Part shown: in pieces, positions 13,929-16,300 of the stretch
How the letters are laid out: the number at the start of each line of letters is the position of its first letter
Position numbering within the stretch: the first letter of the stretch is position 1
Assembly: GCA_050696075.1 (NCBI GenBank)
Contig: JBOGUF010000116.1
Location: forward strand, 1 to 16,300
Direction of reading: 5' to 3'
Source of the DNA: JBOGUF01 sp050696075
Lineage (GTDB): Bacteria > Chloroflexota > Chloroflexia > Thermomicrobiales > UBA6265
DNA length: 16,300 nucleotides
Program-made: the position numbers and the translations under genes
Notes under the pieces: generated by a model
Told to the model about the DNA's origin: nothing
Seen by the model: the letters and a program-made list of their open reading frames with translations, nothing else
Databases searched by the model: none

Positions 13929-14960
13929 CTAGCTTCTCACCGCCTCGCGGAGGGCTTCGACCGCCCGTTCGCAGTCGGCGCGGGTGACGTCGAGGTGGGT
14001 GACGCCGCGGATGGTGGTGCCGGTGAGGTAGGGGGCCATGCGGACGCCGCGCTCCTCCAAACCGCGCTCGACCTCGACCGCGCTCTTGCCCGTATCGGTG
14101 ACGTCGAAGAAAAGGATGTTCGTCTCGACCGGGCCGTTGATCTGGCGGAGGCCGGGGATCGTTTGGATGCCCGCTTCGAGCAGCTTGGCGTTGGCGTGGT
14201 CCTCGGCTAGGCGCTCGACGTGGTGATGGAAGGCGTAGAGGCCGGCGGCGGCGATGACGCCGGCCTGGCGCATCGCCCCGCCCAGGCGGTGCTTCCAGAG
14301 GCGCGCTTCTTCGATGAAGGCGGTCGTGCCAGCCAGGACGCCGCCGACCGGCGCGCCCAGCCCTTTGGAGAGGTCGATCCAAACCGAATCGGTGTAGCCA
14401 GCGATTGCTTGCGCGGCATGGCCGCTGGCGACGACCGCGTTCATCAGCCGGGCGCCGTCCATGTGGAGGACCATGTCGTGCTCGTCGGCCAGCTTCCGCA
14501 GCTCGGCCAGGCGTGCCAGGGGCCAGACCTTGCCGCCGCCGCGGTTGGTCGTGTTCTCGACCGAGATCATGGCGGTGCGGGAGGTATGGGTGCCGCCGGG
14601 CGTGACCTCGGCGCGGGCCTGGTCGACGGTGAAGACGCCGCGTTCACCCTGGACGGTGCGGAGCAGGGCCCCGGCGAGGACCGCTGGGCCTCCCCCCTCG
14701 GAGATAACGGGGTGGGCGGTGCGGTCGATGATGACCGCCTCGCCCCGTTTGCAGTGGACGATGAAGGCGATGGCGTTGCACATCGTGCCGGAGGGGAGGA
14801 AGAGAGCCGACTCCTTGCCGGTCAGCTCGGCGACGTACCGCTGCAGCTCGTTGACGGTGGGGTCCTCGCGGCGCTGCTCGTCCCCGACCGACGCCTCGGC
14901 CATGCAGCGGCGCATCTGAGGCGTCGGTCGGGTCGCGGTGTCGCTCGACAGGTCAATCAC
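13929..14960 (-). CDS. ltaE: Low-specificity L-threonine aldolase
   Basis: A 343-residue fold-type-I PLP enzyme cleaving threonine (or allo-threonine) to glycine and acetaldehyde. The start IDLSSDTATRPTPQMRRCM and GDEQRREDPTVNELQ are family hallmarks. LPSGTMCN binds the cofactor phosphate, HMDGARLMNA carries the Asp that pairs with the pyridine nitrogen, and WIDLSKGLGAPVGG holds the Schiff-base Lys 199. Length matches the family. The GTG at 14960-14958 is chosen because GAGGAG stands nine bases before it. In-frame extension to 15179 would read through palindromic element C and is discarded. Transcribed alone, with the dead toxin-antitoxin remnant only 11 bases downstream. A related beta-eliminating lyase activity cannot be excluded. 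Confidence 0.88.
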   Translation of the reverse strand: MIDLSSDTATRPTPQMRRCMAEASVGDEQRREDPTVNELQRYVAELTGKESALFLPSGTMCNAIAFIVHCKRGEAVIIDRTAHPVISEGGGPAVLAGALLRTVQGERGVFTVDQARAEVTPGGTHTSRTAMISVENTTNRGGGKVWPLARLAELRKLADEHDMVLHMDGARLMNAVVASGHAAQAIAGYTDSVWIDLSKGLGAPVGGVLAGTTAFIEEARLWKHRLGGAMRQAGVIAAAGLYAFHHHVERLAEDHANAKLLEAGIQTIPGLRQINGPVETNILFFDVTDTGKSAVEVERGLEERGVRMAPYLTGTTIRGVTHLDVTRADCERAVEALREAVRS

Positions 14961-15050
14961 GGACGGCGTCTCCTCGCGCTGATAGGCTCGATCGTTCGAC
15001 CGTCGGTGATTGTACCCGGCGAGGCGGGAGGCGGAAGGCGGAAGGCCGTG
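14961..15050. other. Leader region of the threonine aldolase gene
   Basis: This 90-base stretch contains the GAGGAG ribosome site and a purine-rich GGCGGGAGGCGGAAGGCGGAA tract (about 15022-15043), partly of irregular seven-base repeats GGCGGAA. No convincing promoter was found. The remainder of the 297-base gap is the palindromic element and heptamer hairpin listed next. Confidence 0.4.
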
Positions 15051-15196
15051 TTTGCAAAGCTCCGTCATGCTGAGGCGAAGCCGAAGCACGCCCTGAGGAA
15101 CCGAAGGGCATCCCCCGGCGAAGCCGGTCCCGCGTGCCGCCGCGGCGCTTCGCGCGGGGATGCTTCGCTGCCTCAGCATGACGGGGTGCCAACGCG
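15051..15196. repeat. Palindromic intergenic element, copy C
   Basis: A near-palindrome of about 146 bases. Left arm CCGTCATGCTGAGGCGAAG (from 15062), right arm GGGGATGCTTCG then GCTGCCTCAGCATGACGGGG (15157-15186). It begins TTTGCAAAGC and ends GGGGTGCCAACGCG. The internal insert with CCCTGAGGAACCGAAGGG matches copy A, so A and C are one subtype and B another. Same orientation as both other copies. Directly followed by the heptamer hairpin. Confidence 0.88.
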
Positions 15197-15199
15197 GGC

Positions 15200-15253
15200 T
15201 AGGCGTTAGGGAGAACGACGACGTAGCCCCTAACGCCTAAACCCTAACGCCTA
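15200..15253 (-). repeat. Heptamer-based stem-loop behind the His-rich gene
   Basis: TAGGCGTTAGGG (15200-15211) pairs perfectly with CCCTAACGCCTA (15228-15239); a further CCCTAACGCCTA follows at 15242-15253. The last copy ends four bases from the stop codon (15258-15260) of the gene on the minus strand. On that strand the loop begins GCTACGTC, exactly as in the hairpin at 10597-10633 behind the LysE gene. The element therefore has the same orientation relative to the gene it follows. Confidence 0.75.
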
Positions 15254-15257
15254 TCGC

Positions 15258-16256
15258 CTACGTCAGTTCCTGAGCCGCGACGTGCAGCGCCTCCGGCGAG
15301 AGTTCGGTGCCGATGCGGCCGTCGGGGTGGTTGAAGAGCCAGACGTGCATCATCTCGGCATCGACGGCGAAGCTGCCGGCCGGGCAGGAGCCGTCCGCGT
15401 TCGCCGTCACGCCGCCGGCGTTCGGGTCGAGGCACATGCCGGGGTGGGCGTGCCAGGAGGTGAGTGGGCCGCCGGGGGCGACCGACTCGCCGGCCGGCGC
15501 CAGGTACATGACGCCGATCAGGATCATGCGGCCATCCGGGAACCGGTAATACATCAACGACTCGGGGCGCTCGGGGTCGAGGATCGCGTCGTCGTTGTTG
15601 TAGATCGGGTTGACGAAGTGCGCTGGGCCAGCATCGCCGAAGGGGTACGGCGTCACCTGAAGGAAGCCATCGGCCTCGGCGACCGCAAAGTCTTGGAATC
15701 GCGCCGTGCCTGCCTCGGTTTCCGCCAGCAGGTGGTCGGCCGCCGCGCGCTCGGCGTTGGTCGGCGTCGCCGACGGGCCGACGTCGCCGTGGCCGTGACT
15801 GTGATCGTGGCCCTGCCTGTCGTCGTGCTCCTCGTCGTGCTCGTGGGCCGGCGCGAGCGTGGCGCCGGGTAGCTCCGCCGTTTCGGTCCGCGGATGGTCG
15901 TGCGAGTGGCTCCCCAGGTTACTCTCACTGGTCATGGCGACCGCGAAACTGATGCCGGAGAGGGCGACGAGCGCCGCGACCGGGACGATCATTGCCGCCC
16001 GCCGCGCCCGTGACGCGGTCTCCGCGCCGGCCATCCGGCCAAGTAGGAAGAGGCCGACGCCAAGGGTGACGAGGGCGATACCGGCGCCGAACAGAACGTG
16101 GCCGGGGTTAGAGAGGGTGAAGATGCCTTCGCGCGCGGCCAAGGTCGGGTCGAGCCGGTGTAACACTGCATCCCAGCCCAGACCGACGAGTAGTGTCACG
16201 TTGCCGGCCAGCGTCACCCACGGCGCGGCAACGGCGCTGCGCTCAGCGAGATCCAT
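15258..16256 (-). CDS. Membrane protein with His-rich linker and unknown domain
   Basis: A 332-residue protein. Three hydrophobic segments (about 12-32, 50-73, 87-109) place the rest outside or opposite the N-terminus. A histidine/aspartate-rich linker follows (117-158: HSHDHP, HEHDEEHDD, GHDHSHGHGD), the kind of stretch that binds zinc, copper or nickel. The C-terminal domain (about 165-332) is not one I can name. It has strikingly conserved-looking blocks: HFVNPIYNNDD, PESLMYYRFPDGRMILIGVM, WHAHPGMCL, and MMHVWLFNHPDGRIG with C275 and C291. The histidines in WHAHPG and MHVW could form a metal site. AGGAG stands nine bases before the ATG. A role in metal sensing or handling is inference only. 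Confidence 0.8.
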   Translation of the reverse strand: MDLAERSAVAAPWVTLAGNVTLLVGLGWDAVLHRLDPTLAAREGIFTLSNPGHVLFGAGIALVTLGVGLFLLGRMAGAETASRARRAAMIVPVAALVALSGISFAVAMTSESNLGSHSHDHPRTETAELPGATLAPAHEHDEEHDDRQGHDHSHGHGDVGPSATPTNAERAAADHLLAETEAGTARFQDFAVAEADGFLQVTPYPFGDAGPAHFVNPIYNNDDAILDPERPESLMYYRFPDGRMILIGVMYLAPAGESVAPGGPLTSWHAHPGMCLDPNAGGVTANADGSCPAGSFAVDAEMMHVWLFNHPDGRIGTELSPEALHVAAQELT

Positions 16257-16300
16257 GATGCGTCACTCCTATGCCGGCCCGGCGCGGGTCACCAATGACC

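Noticed and set aside
14220..15209. 329-codon plus-strand frame
   Set aside because: Antisense shadow of the threonine aldolase that also runs through the palindromic element; Asp/Gly/Val-rich and no domain.

Overview
The window looks like a chromosomal accessory stretch from a GC-rich bacterium. The best guess is a Chloroflexota member related to Thermomicrobia/Sphaerobacter: GC is high, strong GGAGG ribosome sites alternate with GTG/TTG starts, and there are small uncharacterised gene pairs of a kind I associate with that group. The intergenic palindromes resemble those in Chloroflexi-type genomes. This assignment is inference, because no rRNA or core marker gene is present.

Layout, left to right. 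(1) 1-162: a divergent control region with a complete-looking promoter reading leftwards out of the window; its 17-bp spacer is filled by a LexA-type palindrome. (2) 163-2135, minus strand: a DNA cytosine-C5 methyltransferase coupled by a GTGA overlap to a Mig-type mismatch glycosylase that removes T from T:G pairs, the deamination product of 5-methylcytosine. No endonuclease partner lies inside the window, and this segment is visibly less GC-rich than the rest. (3) 2345-3199: an MNT nucleotidyltransferase and a HEPN domain fused in one frame. (4) 3227-3832, minus: a lipoprotein. (5) 4176-6272: a class-III aminotransferase followed by two tightly overlapping small unknown genes; the first carries an apparent one-base frameshift. 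(6) 6411-7139: a SAM methyltransferase, then a 55-residue glycine-zipper membrane peptide (7158-7325).

(7) 7395-10592: a 14-TM MFS exporter preceded by a perfect 11-bp inverted repeat (probable operator), then two gapless LysE-family paralogues separated by repeats. (8) 10667-11713: a second, unrelated nucleotidyltransferase-fold protein. (9) 11829-13730: a Tat-exported arylsulfotransferase-like protein with a hairpin against its ribosome site. (10) 13728-13917, minus: a relic of a ParE-type toxin-antitoxin pair. (11) 13929-14960, minus: a threonine aldolase. (12) 15258-16256, minus: a three-TM protein with a histidine-rich, metal-binding-like linker and an unrecognised extracytoplasmic domain.

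Three copies of a 110-147-bp near-palindromic element occupy the largest gaps (3992-4138, 9684-9792, 15051-15196). Heptanucleotide-based repeats (TAACGGC / TAACGCC) sit directly behind three stop codons. Two of these are homologous stem-loops placed in the same orientation relative to the gene they follow. The window as a whole is a patchwork of defence-related modules, decayed toxin-antitoxin material, exporters and intergenic repeats, not one pathway.
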